In this document: positions 1 through 10,400 of the stretch, in pieces
How positions within the stretch are numbered: position 1 is the stretch's first letter
How the letters are laid out: each line of letters starts with the position of its first letter
The notes under the pieces: generated by a model
What the model saw: only the letters and a program-made list of their open reading frames with translations
Database searches by the model: none
What the model was told of the DNA's origin: nothing
Origin: Echiichthys vipera
Lineage: Eukaryota > Chordata > Actinopteri > Perciformes > Trachinidae
Reading direction: 5' to 3'
Length of the DNA stretch: 64,000 nucleotides
NCBI GenBank assembly: GCA_963691815.1
Contig: OY829662.1
Span: forward strand, 6,560,460 to 6,624,459
Program-made: the position numbers and the translations under genes

Positions 1-87
1 ATTGAACCTGATATTAACCGATCAGAATAGAGCAGATAACAGACATGCAGACCATACAAATACATGCGCCGCTTTTGCGATACTTAC

Positions 88-1769
88 AACACCAGTGATG
101 AGGGTTCTAACAAGGGGCTCCTGTTCTGCTCTCCCTCGTGGTGCAGAGGGACCAGGCCTTGCATCCTCTATTCGGGGAATGTCCTCTGGTGCAGGTAGGA
201 CCGCGACCACACCAGGGGCTGGGTTGACCCTTTCTGGGTTTGGAGCTGGAGCCAGCACAAGACGAGGCTCTCCTCTGTTGTTGGGGACTGAAGCTGTGGG
301 AGCCTGAGGAACTGTAGGGTTAGAGTTCACTTTAGGCACCCGAATGGGGAGTCTGCGGACTGGTATGACCACACCAGAGGTACCAGCCTGTGGCGGAGGA
401 TTAGGAACAGCCCCCCCAGGGGCTTGGCTCCCCAGGATGATCCGGTGACCTGCCTCTGGAGGTCCTAATCTCTCTGGGGCTGCAGCTATTAGCACTGCAG
501 GGGGGATCACCTGTATCACCTGAGGGGGTTGTGGAGCCTGAACTGGAGGATGGGCAGGGGTCTGGGCCAGGGGCTGTGGTTCAATCTGAATGAGATTGCC
601 CTGCATTCGATTGAGTGACACAGGCTGCAGAAGGTTCTGGGGCCTGAGCTGAGGCTGCAGTTGGGTTATCAGAGCAGAGGCTTGGATGCTTGGCTGCTGG
701 GGAAGAACCACTAGTTTCACCTCGTTCACCTGGATGAGGTGGGGCTGTAGGGTTGTTGTCGCAAGGGACTGGAGCTGTGTAGATGTACCAGGGTGAGACT
801 GCACCCGTGTGTGAGCCTGTGACTGTGCAGATGAAGTACTAGCCTGAGGATTGCCTTGTGAATCAGTACTCGTACTAGCGTTTTCTTGAATCTTTCTCGA
901 AGAACTTGATGCCAAAGAACAAGAATGGTGTGTGGCACTGTTGGAGGTACTCGTCTGGGGCTTCAACATTACGTGCACTGAAAGGCCAGCTCTTGGCTGT
1001 ATGAGTCCAAATGTGCTGGGCTGAGGCTGAAGAAGTACTGGTATAGGTGTTCCGGATGTGTTGGCATTTGTGGAGGTAGATGGGGTTTGGATAGAAACTG
1101 CATTGAGTTCCACTTTCGTATGTGCTGACGTACCGTCCTGTTGCTGTGAATTTGTGTTCATTTTTTGCTGAGACAGTGTGTGCGATGAAGAAGAGCCAGT
1201 TGTTGGTTGCGTATGTCCAGAAGTGCTAGACTGCACTGGTGTGTGTGTCCGTATGGCTGGCCTTACTGCGGAGGTGCTGGCCTTGGCATCTCTGGAGGTA
1301 GAGGGAGCAGAATCAGGATCCCCTGTGGAAACCCCAGAAGTTGTGCTACTATGATCTACAACTTGAATTAGGTTATGTGAAGCCCCACTCCATTTTGCTG
1401 CTGGGCGAATCACATGTCTGCGTGCAGGAGTTAGCCGCTGCAGGGAAACACAAGAGGAAAAAGAGACAAGTTACTTCTGATGTAAGATCTGCACTTCATA
1501 TTATTGACAGCAATTACTGAGAAAAATATAAAAACTGTACGGGAAATAAAATGTTTTACCTTTTTGTATAAAGTAACAGAGAAGCTTCAAATAACTTTTT
1601 TTATATGCACAATAAAGAAACAGGGTTCATCAGTTACCTCCAATATACTGACATCGTCATCATCTGCATCGTCTGGGACTAGAACAGGGCTGCCAGGTAC
1701 CAAAGCCATAGGCTCCTCATCAGAGTCATCAGAAATGGTGATGAGCTCCCTCTTACGGGAACTGGAGCC

Positions 1770-1806
<37 letters not shown>

Positions 1807-2684
1807 ACACAAATATTACAAAGTTGTGTGTCTTAAAGACAAAAAACGGCGTGAGCCATTATGAATTTTGGGGGGGGTCTATCGGGATTCAAATATCTAG
1901 CTATTTAAAAAAAGCTATTTTTGCAAATCCACAGACAGTGAAAGCCTGTCCACAGAAGAAGGGCAGTACTTTGTGTATGATTGATTTAATGAGACATAAA
2001 TAAGATAATGGATGATAATAAACAATGTTACTACAGCTGTCACTACTGTTGATGCTGGGAGCAGCCATGGTGGATCTTGATGTTGGGTTGTTGAGGTTCT
2101 CCTGACTTTCCAAGTCACAAACCCAACTTTAGTTGGCGTTCGAGGCTCCCCAGTTAAAATGATACAGACTGACACAATTTTAAAAGGCCTTGGAGTGCAA
2201 AGCAGACTAGTTTACCTTGCTTTGATATAAAGTTATGATTATTCATAAGCTGTATGAGGTAACATGAGGTTCTTAGAGGTGCTAATAGGCCAATTAGAAA
2301 ACAAAGTATCAGATTTATTTTGATATAGTTTCATTGACTAGAATTTGAATTATTGGAAGCCGAACTGAACAAATGTGTAATAATGGGAAAAGAGCAAAGT
2401 TTGTTTGTTATAAAGAAGCACATCTTTGAAACTGTGTCTAGCGGGACTGGTATACGCAACAAAGAACCAGGCTTAGGTTTAGTTCTGAATGTTGTGACGA
2501 CCAATATGTCATTCTCATTCAAAAACTACAGTGGCACGTGCAAATAGCAGCATAGTTTAAGATGCAATGCCACTAAATATCATAACCCTCGCACAAACAC
2601 ATGAAGATGTGTCTCACCTTGGCTGCGGTGGACGTTGAAGCTTGCCAGGTGAATAACGTCGTCATCACTGCCTCCATCTGCCAT
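88..2684 (-). CDS. rnf216: rnf216 (Triad3) 5' coding exons, partial
   Basis: RNF216 is an RBR-type E3 ubiquitin ligase. Three coding exons in transcription order: 2618-2684 (start codon at 2682-2684), 1638-1768 and 88-1437. Phases join cleanly (67+131+1350 nt, 516 codons) and the last ends at a GTAAGT donor, so the RBR catalytic half lies beyond the left edge. Recognition rests on three short matches to vertebrate RNF216: an N-terminus with DDDVIHLASFNVHR, then an acidic ITISDDSDEEP block, then RRHVIRPAAKW. The 1350-nt exon is rich in Ser, Thr, Gln and Pro, and I could not align it to mammalian RNF216. VIHL, ITISDDSDEE and DDDVSILE resemble SUMO-interacting motifs. The second exon's acceptor lies directly against a (TG)n tract as read on the minus strand. 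Confidence 0.82.
1772..1811. repeat. (CA)n microsatellite at rnf216 exon 2 acceptor
   Basis: CA dinucleotides on the plus strand, read as TG on the rnf216 strand, ending 3 bases before the exon 2 acceptor dinucleotide at 1769-1770. It replaces the usual polypyrimidine tract with a (TG)n tract. Confidence 0.9.
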
Positions 2685-2750
2685 CCTGAGACACTTACAG
2701 CTGCCTGACTCAGCCTCACAGAGTCACTGCTCAATAAACACCATCTAGTC

Positions 2751-2752
<2 letters not shown>

Positions 2753-2808
<56 letters not shown>
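2753..2808. repeat. (CA)n microsatellite
   Basis: Perfect CA tract of about 56 bp in the 5' UTR/intron region of rnf216, about 70 bp upstream of the start codon. Confidence 0.95.
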
Positions 2809-2812
<4 letters not shown>

Positions 2813-3667
2813 TAAAACACTGGTATTTCCTTGGACTTGTCATAGCATTTACTAAAAGGAAGAAGGGTTGGACTCCACCCTGTTATGGTAAACAATCGTA
2901 TCACACAAGGCTAAATAACTTATATTCGACTATCCAATAACCAGCTCGACGGGCATGTCACCAGAAGAGGACTTAACAAAGGAAGGTTAGGATAAACACA
3001 AATCCACAGCATGGGGAGCAGGGTTAAGGGGTTAGGATTTGTGTCACCAACTAGGAAAAACATTAGCTAGCTAACTGAAAGATGATTTAATGTGTTGGCC
3101 ATAGACAGGTACTGTCAACCTGATCCCACGAGGATGCATTAACTTCTTCATTTTTACTTGCTGGCCCAGCCCTAGTTACCCAAGACCTGATCAAAGTTGG
3201 CATGAAATCAATGTAAATCCTACACGCCGTTTAACAGCAGACGCTAACACTGCGATATCCTGCCAATGTTGCAATACTGGCTAGATGATCTTGCGTTGTT
3301 TTCATCATCTTGACATTATTCTCAACACTGTAACAACACCTTAAAGTTTGAGATTCCGTAGTTAAAAACAAACATGTAGGTACAGCAGTGGATCATTTCC
3401 GCGCAGACACACAGAACAAACCGCTCCGCTAAGCTAATGTGAATTAGCCTGGATGCTATGTAGCTAACGTTAGTAGGTTAAGTAGTTCGCTCACTCCTGT
3501 CGGGATTTCTGTCCATTACATTTGCTCAAATACAGAACTATGAATGATACACATGTAGTAATGTACAATACCGCAGCGTCGGGTCGGATATCCAAATCAA
3601 AACAGCTTCTTTGTGGACTGAAAATCCGTGAATATCGAAACAAACTGCCAAAACAAGAACAGTAACA

Positions 3668-3725
3668 ACGTCACGCGTACGGGACGCTGGTCGTACAGGC
3701 GGTGGACTTCTGGGAAATGTAGTCC
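3668..3725 (-). promoter_or_regulatory. rnf216 promoter: ZNF143-like site and CRE half-site
   Basis: About 1 kb upstream of the rnf216 start codon the minus strand reads ggactacatttcccagaagt (3706-3725). This is close to the ZNF143/THAP11 promoter consensus ACTACAAyTCCCAGmATGC. A TGACGT half-CRE lies just downstream at 3668-3673. No TATA box is seen. The start codon at 2684 needs a spliced 5' UTR, so the transcription start is probably between about 3400 and 3700. The exact start is not determined. Confidence 0.5.
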
Positions 3726-3796
3726 TCAAGGTTGGGCACGATTACAAGCCTGGGACAGATGACACACTGTATCTGATTTACATGTAGGCCCCACGT

Positions 3797-3934
<138 letters not shown>

Positions 3935-4659
3935 TTTCATTTTGCATTATTGTGGGAGAATGTGGTATTCTGTTTTTTCAAGAGTCAAATAAAAACAAGT
4001 ACTTTAAAATAAATGTATTAATTCAAATGGGAAATTGTCAGAGTCACAAATGGAAATTCGGCAATGATAAACAAATGGGATCTGAAAACTTTTTACATTT
4101 ACACTTCTCTAAATATCCGTACATAATATAGTTAACCCCTCGCAATGTTATCTGTTATTGTTATCTGTATTTTTGTACAGTTAAACATTTTTTGTATGCT
4201 AATATGTGCCGTTCTGCATGCTATGTACTTGTTCTCTTGCAACACATAAAGAGATAATAGCTGTGAAGCCACACTATTTCATATATTATGGTGTAACTGA
4301 AGAATATGACCACATAGAACAGCTATATTTTCAAATTTCATAATCATCATAGGACAACTCATGAAATTTAATACAATCTGTATTTTCATTCGGGATAGGC
4401 CTACATTATATGTCTAATAAAATCCATCAAAAAGCATCCAGTTGTGTCAAAATCACAACAGCACACTAAGCTTCGGTGCAGATTTTTGCCTATGAATTAT
4501 ATGTGAATGATAAATAAAGGTTTATTAGATACATTTATACGTACCTTTTCAAAGATGTAAACAGAAATTCCCCAAACAGTCCTGGTTTGTTTCCTGTTGC
4601 AGTGAATGTGTATGTCATCAGCTGACAGGAAGTTACCAAGGACTAAGGCTGTTGCCTAG

Positions 4660-5856
4660 CAATGAAATGCAGGTGGAGGCCCCCATCGTGTCCTGGATTG
4701 TGGATTACTTGATGGGCAGACCACAGTATGTACGCCTACAGAACTGTGTGTCTGACAGGGTGGTCAGCAGCACTGGGGACCCACAGGGGACTGTCGGGCC
4801 TCCTTCAGAAGTTTTCTGATGACTCAGCAATAGTTGGCTGCATCAGAAAGGGGAATTAAAGTGAATACAGGACCTTTTGTGGGCAACTTTATCACTTGGA
4901 GTGAGCTGAATCATCTGTAGCTCAACGTGACTAAAACAAAGGAGATGGTAGTGGATCTGAGGAGGGTGAAAACACCAGGGGGTCCCTGTGGACACTGTAG
5001 AGGAGTATAAGTACCTTGGGGGTGTACTTGTACAATAATAAGTTGAACTGGACTAGAAATGCAGAGGCTGTCCAGGCCCTAGTCTATCCTGGACAATGTC
5101 TCCCCCCCTCTCTACGACACACTGGCCCAGCAGAGGAGCACCTTCAGCAGAGGAGCACCCTCAGCAGAGGAGCACCTTCAGCAGAAGAGCACCTTCAGCA
5201 GAAGACTCCTCACACCCAGATGCTCCACAGGAAATCTTTCCTGCCTGTGGTCATTAAACTAAACAACGCATCCCTCAGAGAGTCAGTCAGCCCCTCTCTG
5301 TAATACGACTCAATCATAAACAATCTGTTCTTTGCACATTTTTACAGAACTTTTAGATAGATCTGGGGCGGCAGTAGCTCAGTCCATAGGTGACTTGGCT
5401 GGGAACCGTAGGGTCGCTAGTTCAAGTCCCTGTGTGGACCATGTATGGAGTGTGGACTGGTGGCTGGAGAGGTGCCAGTTCATCTCCTGGGCACTGCCGA
5501 GGTGCTGTTGAGCAAGGCACCGAACCCCCAACCACTCGGGGCAGCCCCCTCGCTCTTCTTAATTGCATGTATATAGGTCCTGTCTGTGCATGTGTGTATT
5601 TCGGGCCTGTGTGTGTAACATGATTAATAATAAGAGTGAAATTTTTTTTAATTTTTATCCGTTGCGGGATAAAGTAATTCTTCTTCTTCTAACCATTGTA
5701 ATTGATATTTTATATATATTTACTGTTTTATATTTCTGTCTTTACAAATCAGTTATCTGTACTTTATTGTCCTTAAATATGTTGTTTGTGAAGCTGGAGT
5801 TGCAAACAAAATCAATTCCCCCCTGGGACTATTAAAGTATTTCATATTCTTATTCG
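4660..5856 (+). mobile_element. Decayed L2/Maui-like non-LTR retrotransposon
   Basis: Plus-strand fragments of a reverse transcriptase can be read through several frameshifts. Near 4690-4790 is WIVDYLMGRPQYVRLQN, near 4805-4840 FSDDSAIVGC (the YADD-like catalytic box), then LNVTKTKEMVVDLRR near 4920-4965 and EYKYLGVYLYNNKLNW near 5003-5055. The last readable part is the usual end of the ORF (KSFLPVVIKLNNA, about 5233-5271). The A/T-rich 3' tail resumes after an inserted SINE and ends near 5856. It is 5'-truncated and not functional. Family assignment (L2 versus a Rex-like clade) is by eye. Confidence 0.7.
5365..5690 (+). mobile_element. tRNA-derived SINE inserted in the LINE 3' region
   Basis: Begins ggggcggcagtagctcag and carries RNA polymerase III A-box-like (TAGCTCAGTCC) and B-box-like (GTTCAAGTCCC) motifs about 35 bp apart, as in a tRNA-derived head. 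The body (gccagttcatctcctgggca and what follows) is a widespread teleost SINE body as I remember it. It ends in a TTC-rich tail. It cannot fold as a full tRNA. It splits the L2-like LINE, so it is the younger insertion. Confidence 0.8.
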
Positions 5857-5869
5857 AGAGAGAATGATG

Positions 5870-7474
5870 CACACAACACAATGAATGTATTTTCAATTTA
5901 ATTTCTTTTTAATATAATCTTATTTACATTGTATTTTTTCATAAATGTTTAGTACATAGTAAGTTACAATACTCTTGCATCCATTACACAGTGAACTCAG
6001 AACATAGAAAATGCAGATTGAAATGATACTGCTTAACAGTCTTCAATCATCAATCTACAACAAAACCCCAACCGTCTCCACATTACTCGCTCAACATTTA
6101 GGTTTTTAATTTCATTCACTTCGTTGGAGGTTTAATGATCGCAAAGAGACTTTGTTCATTCATGGTGGTCTTGAGGACGAGGACTACCTTTGCTAACATC
6201 CAGGCTATGGAGAAAAAAAGATGGGCAGAGAAACATCAGGGTCACAAAGGAAAAGATGGTGAAATGGATGATGGAACATGTACGAAAAGCTTACGAGATT
6301 TTATTATACATGTCGCACAACCAAAGAATTCCTGAAGCTGACTCCTCTTCTGCATTCTCGTGGCTCATTTTATTGAATACCCAGGTCATGCCCTCGGACC
6401 TCTCCATAACGTCAGTAGAGTTAAATTTGATAATTAGGGCTGGGAGGGATCGATCCCTTTCACGTCAAATAAATGTAACACGGTATTTTAAAAAACACCA
6501 AAACACTAACAGTTTTCATACACTGGCAAGAATATTTCTCTGCAATAATATGAATGTTAAAAAATGTAACGAAATTCAATAAAACCCACTTTGTGGATAA
6601 CTTGAATTGCAAGTGAATTGACCCTTCAACTCTGGTAAAAGGGGGTGGTGAAGAGATTAGTGTGAGCTCTTCGTAGAGCATATAGCAGCTTGGTCAGTAA
6701 TCACTTAGTAATAAATAATAAAATATCAGAGTGGATCAGAGTGGTCGCAGATACAAACGGAAGAGACAAAAAGTTACCAGACTGAGGAGCAGGCTCATTT
6801 GATCTTTTTTTTGTAATTTTTTACAGCGTAACCGGGTGCCATGCCTGAGACACACACACACACATTCGCTCTCACACAGACACAGATACAGTCTCACTCT
6901 CGCCGTCTCATGCACACGTTCAGATACACGACAGTGGTTAAACATGAAGCATGAATACTAGTCAATCAATCAGCTTGTCAGACAAAGACAATCAGTCTCC
7001 GCCTTGTTCTTCACATGTCTGATTTCAAGGTCTCTGTTTGCAGGCTCGCATGTGATTGGCCGATTCTGTCCGTTGACTCGATTGTGTCGGGAGTCAAATT
7101 CGCTGTGGCGGTAGACATTCTGAAGAATGACATCATAGCTTGTTAAAACTGAAGGATAAAAATGCTTCTTCAAAACATTTTAAAAATTTTAAAATACTTT
7201 ATTTTTTTTGTCTGTTTTTTTTTTTTTTTTTTTGTGGTTTTTGTTTCTTTTCCTCTCCGACTGTGCGTCCGCCTTTAACCCCCCAACAGTTCGTTGGTGA
7301 AGAGGCGGCAAGAGACCGCGTGTTCTTGTGATGCTTGGCCGCTCCGTATACTCCGCACATACTTGATATTCCGTTGATGTTTGTGTATATATGCAAAATG
7401 TCAAATAGTCTGTGTGCAAGTGCAAGCGCAAGCGCAAGTATGACTGTGTGTATGTTGGTTTGGTTGTGGATCCA
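5870..7474 (-). other. Probable smurf1 3' UTR and intergenic sequence
   Basis: No gene is supported between the LINE remnant and the smurf1 stop codon. The sequence is A/T-rich. On the minus strand an AATAAA signal lies at 7198-7203, about 270 bp after the stop, beside a long T-run (7215-7233 on plus). A much longer 3' UTR reaching toward 5.9 kb is possible, as SMURF1 transcripts usually have long 3' UTRs. Small ORFs here are not conserved-looking. Confidence 0.45.
7198..7203 (-). promoter_or_regulatory. Candidate smurf1 polyadenylation signal
   Basis: Minus-strand AATAAA about 270 bp downstream of the smurf1 stop codon (7475-7477). It is the nearest canonical hexamer noted; a distal site is also possible. 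Confidence 0.4.
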
Positions 7475-10400
7475 TCACTCCACAGCGAAGCCACAGGTCT
7501 CCTCCACAGCCGTCAGCAGTTTCTCGTAGAGTTTTTCGTAAGACTCGTAGGGAGGGATGTCTATCCGGTTAAAACTAGAAACAGAAAAGGATAAATAGTA
7601 ACATCAACCCCGACTCTTCTGCAGATATAAAACAGAGAAAGCTGCATGTTCTTATTTTCGGTGTCCTTACCAGGTGTGAGCCTTGGGCAGGTTGTCTGTG
7701 TTGGCGTCTATCAAATGGATGGTGAAGAGCCTTGGTCCTGCAGAACCTGTAGAACCTTACACACATACATTCTAGTTATCACTGCTCTACTCTGGTACAC
7801 AGAACACTCAACAGCCTTTAAAAAGTACAAGCTCACATTAAAGGTCAAACACAAGAGAGCTTGTGATGAAAGCTAGATTTTCTTCATTTGAGACCATTCT
7901 TGTTTTGACTGAAATGGTTTTGTAAACTTTAATTCAAGTCTTGAGGGTTATGAGTGTGTCGAACAAAATATCAGTCTTAAATCTGGATTAGCGGTACAAC
8001 CACTAATGTGGGCATCTCATGAGCAAGCATGTATGTGTATAAGTGAATCTACAGCTGTGCCAATTAGTTGAGAAACTGATTAGTCAATCAACAAGAGACT
8101 TAATTAGAAATGTTGTGGATTTTTTAAGCTGAAATGTGAAACATTTGCTATTTCTAGGTTCTCAGATGGGAAAATATGATGCTTTTGTTTGTCATACTTG
8201 ACAGAAACCAACACTTCAAAATGTCCGATTGGACTTTTTAACTATTACTGACTTTGTATAGAGATTTAACAACAATTAACTGAACAAATAATTTAAAAAA
8301 ACATAGTAAACAAGGATTGTTCCCTGGAAGTTTCACCAAGGCCTCTGCATTAACTTTAACTCACTTCAATTACATTTTATTCATAGTGCCAAATCATAAC
8401 AAAAGTTATCTTAGGACACTTTACAGAGTAGGTATAGACCACACTCTATGACTTCTTTATGATTTACATCGACCCAACTCCAGTTATTATACTGAGTGTA
8501 TGTGTGAGATGTCTTGTAACAATCCTCAGGTATTTAAGTTAAATAGGCGACCAAACATTAGCATCAAGTGCATCAAACTTTCAACATAGAAAGTGATGCG
8601 AGGAAGTAAGTATGTGTGCGTGGTTTCTAAGCCAGTGCATGACCCACCCTGCAGCGCTTTGAACCCTTGTAAAGGGACCCTGGTGGATCCTGTGACAAAC
8701 TGCAGGAGGCGACCTCTCCTCTCCTCGCTGAAGGCCTCTACTGCCTGCCAGAACCACCGCACCACGTTGCTTTCACTTGTGCAGTGCTTCAGGCGCGTGT
8801 TTGTCTTCCAGTCTGCAAGATCTATCTTTCCCAGTCCCCCGATGATCAACTGGGAGGAGAGGGAGAGGTTCGAGGAAGAGGGGAAGTGGGGCGAGGGTTG
8901 AAGGGTGAAGATAGAGAGGAATAGATTAAGAAGTAGCAATGGTGTCTTGGCAAACACAATAAATTAAGAATTCAAAAACCACATCATAAGGTGAGGGATG
9001 AGCTGGACAGCACATGTACTGTACCTCGAGTTCTTTATGGTCAAAAGGTTTGAGGAGATGCTGTGGGATGAGCTCACTGAATCCCTTTTGGAGAGCCAGA
9101 AACTGGGCTTCAATTCCTCGCATAAACCTCCAGTTCACATAAAGTCTGAAAAACACAAACGCAAACGATGCAGGACAAGTAAGTTCACTGTCATAACTGT
9201 CAAGAGTAGTGTGCACAACAGCTCTCTCTGTTGCATGTAGTATATTGTTTGCTCGTAAACAGGTGGTCATAACCCACCTTATAGATCATCGAGAACATAA
9301 CTGTCTCACTGTTCTTACCTTACGTATTCTTTTTTGTTCTCCTCGGTGACAGGGATATTGCGGCCGTTAGGTTTGAGTTCATGTTGTAAGAACTTCCCAA
9401 AAGCATTGTGCTCCACGCAGAATGTGTGGTCGAGGACCGAAGTGATGTCGTTTTCTCTGCACAAAGAGTATAAGAACAAGTTAACACTGAAATTGAAAAT
9501 CTATTCCTATCCAAAAGGGAACAGTGCAGGACAAAATGTAAGAAACAGTTGATGATTTAAAAGCGCTCTGCTGTCAGATTGACTTGACTTGCGTGCAGGT
9601 GCATGTGCTCACAATATCCAGACGAGGCTCTTGTGCAACTCGGGGTCAGTGGTCTCGAGGTCGTTGAGCTGGATGGGTTTGCCTAGCAGCTGTTTGTAGA
9701 AGGGCAGCGTGAAGCTCCCGTTGATGTAGTGACCGTGAAAAACTGCCAGGCCCATCACACGGCCCACAAAGTGGAAATATGAAAGGTGGTCCTGAAAGGA
9801 AGTAACACAGACGGAGAGACAGACAGAGACACACAGGGTTAGCGAGAACCCCCCTTGTCTATTCAGTTCGACCATGAAGTGCATGATGTGTGTGTGTGTG
9901 TGTGTACTCACGGGGTTGATGGAGGAGTCGGGGTTGATCTGTAGTGTGTAGATATTGTCTGTGGAGTACTGGAACAGGCCGTAATAGGGGTTCAACATTT
10001 CATGACACAGCAGGTACAGCCACTCCCTATAGACAACCAGCGCATTGTTAACAAATGTTCAAAACTCACAGAGAAACTAAGTTACACATTCATTAAACAT
10101 TAACAATGAGAAAACTGGAAAGAAAAACACCAAATTATATGACGCAGTCTGTGTGTCCGCTTAAGTCTGACTTTTTAAAACTAGAAAGTCTAATGAATAG
10201 ATGTAGCACCTCGTAAAGTTGTTTTACGTCCAATCTTTTCTCTCCCCTGTGGAGGCACTGCAGCAGTTCTAGCTAAGCAGCAGCTAACCACCCACAGCCT
10301 GCACCAGGTTAAGATCACTAACTGGATGTTAAGGAAATTAAATGTTAAACTTAAAAAAAAAAAGAAGACAAGAAGGGGTAGAAATAGGCTGTGGGAATTT

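Noticed and set aside
22..307. Plus-strand ORF overlapping rnf216
   Set aside because: Antisense shadow of the low-complexity rnf216 exon.
5016..5303. 95-aa ORF as a host gene
   Set aside because: Its ends match the L2-like reverse transcriptase ORF; it is a decayed retrotransposon piece.
5365..5440. A possible tRNA gene
   Set aside because: A- and B-box-like motifs are present, but no cloverleaf can be formed and the sequence continues into a SINE body.
8526..8957. 143-aa minus-strand ORF as a separate gene
   Set aside because: It is one smurf1 HECT exon (8648-8849) read through into flanking introns.
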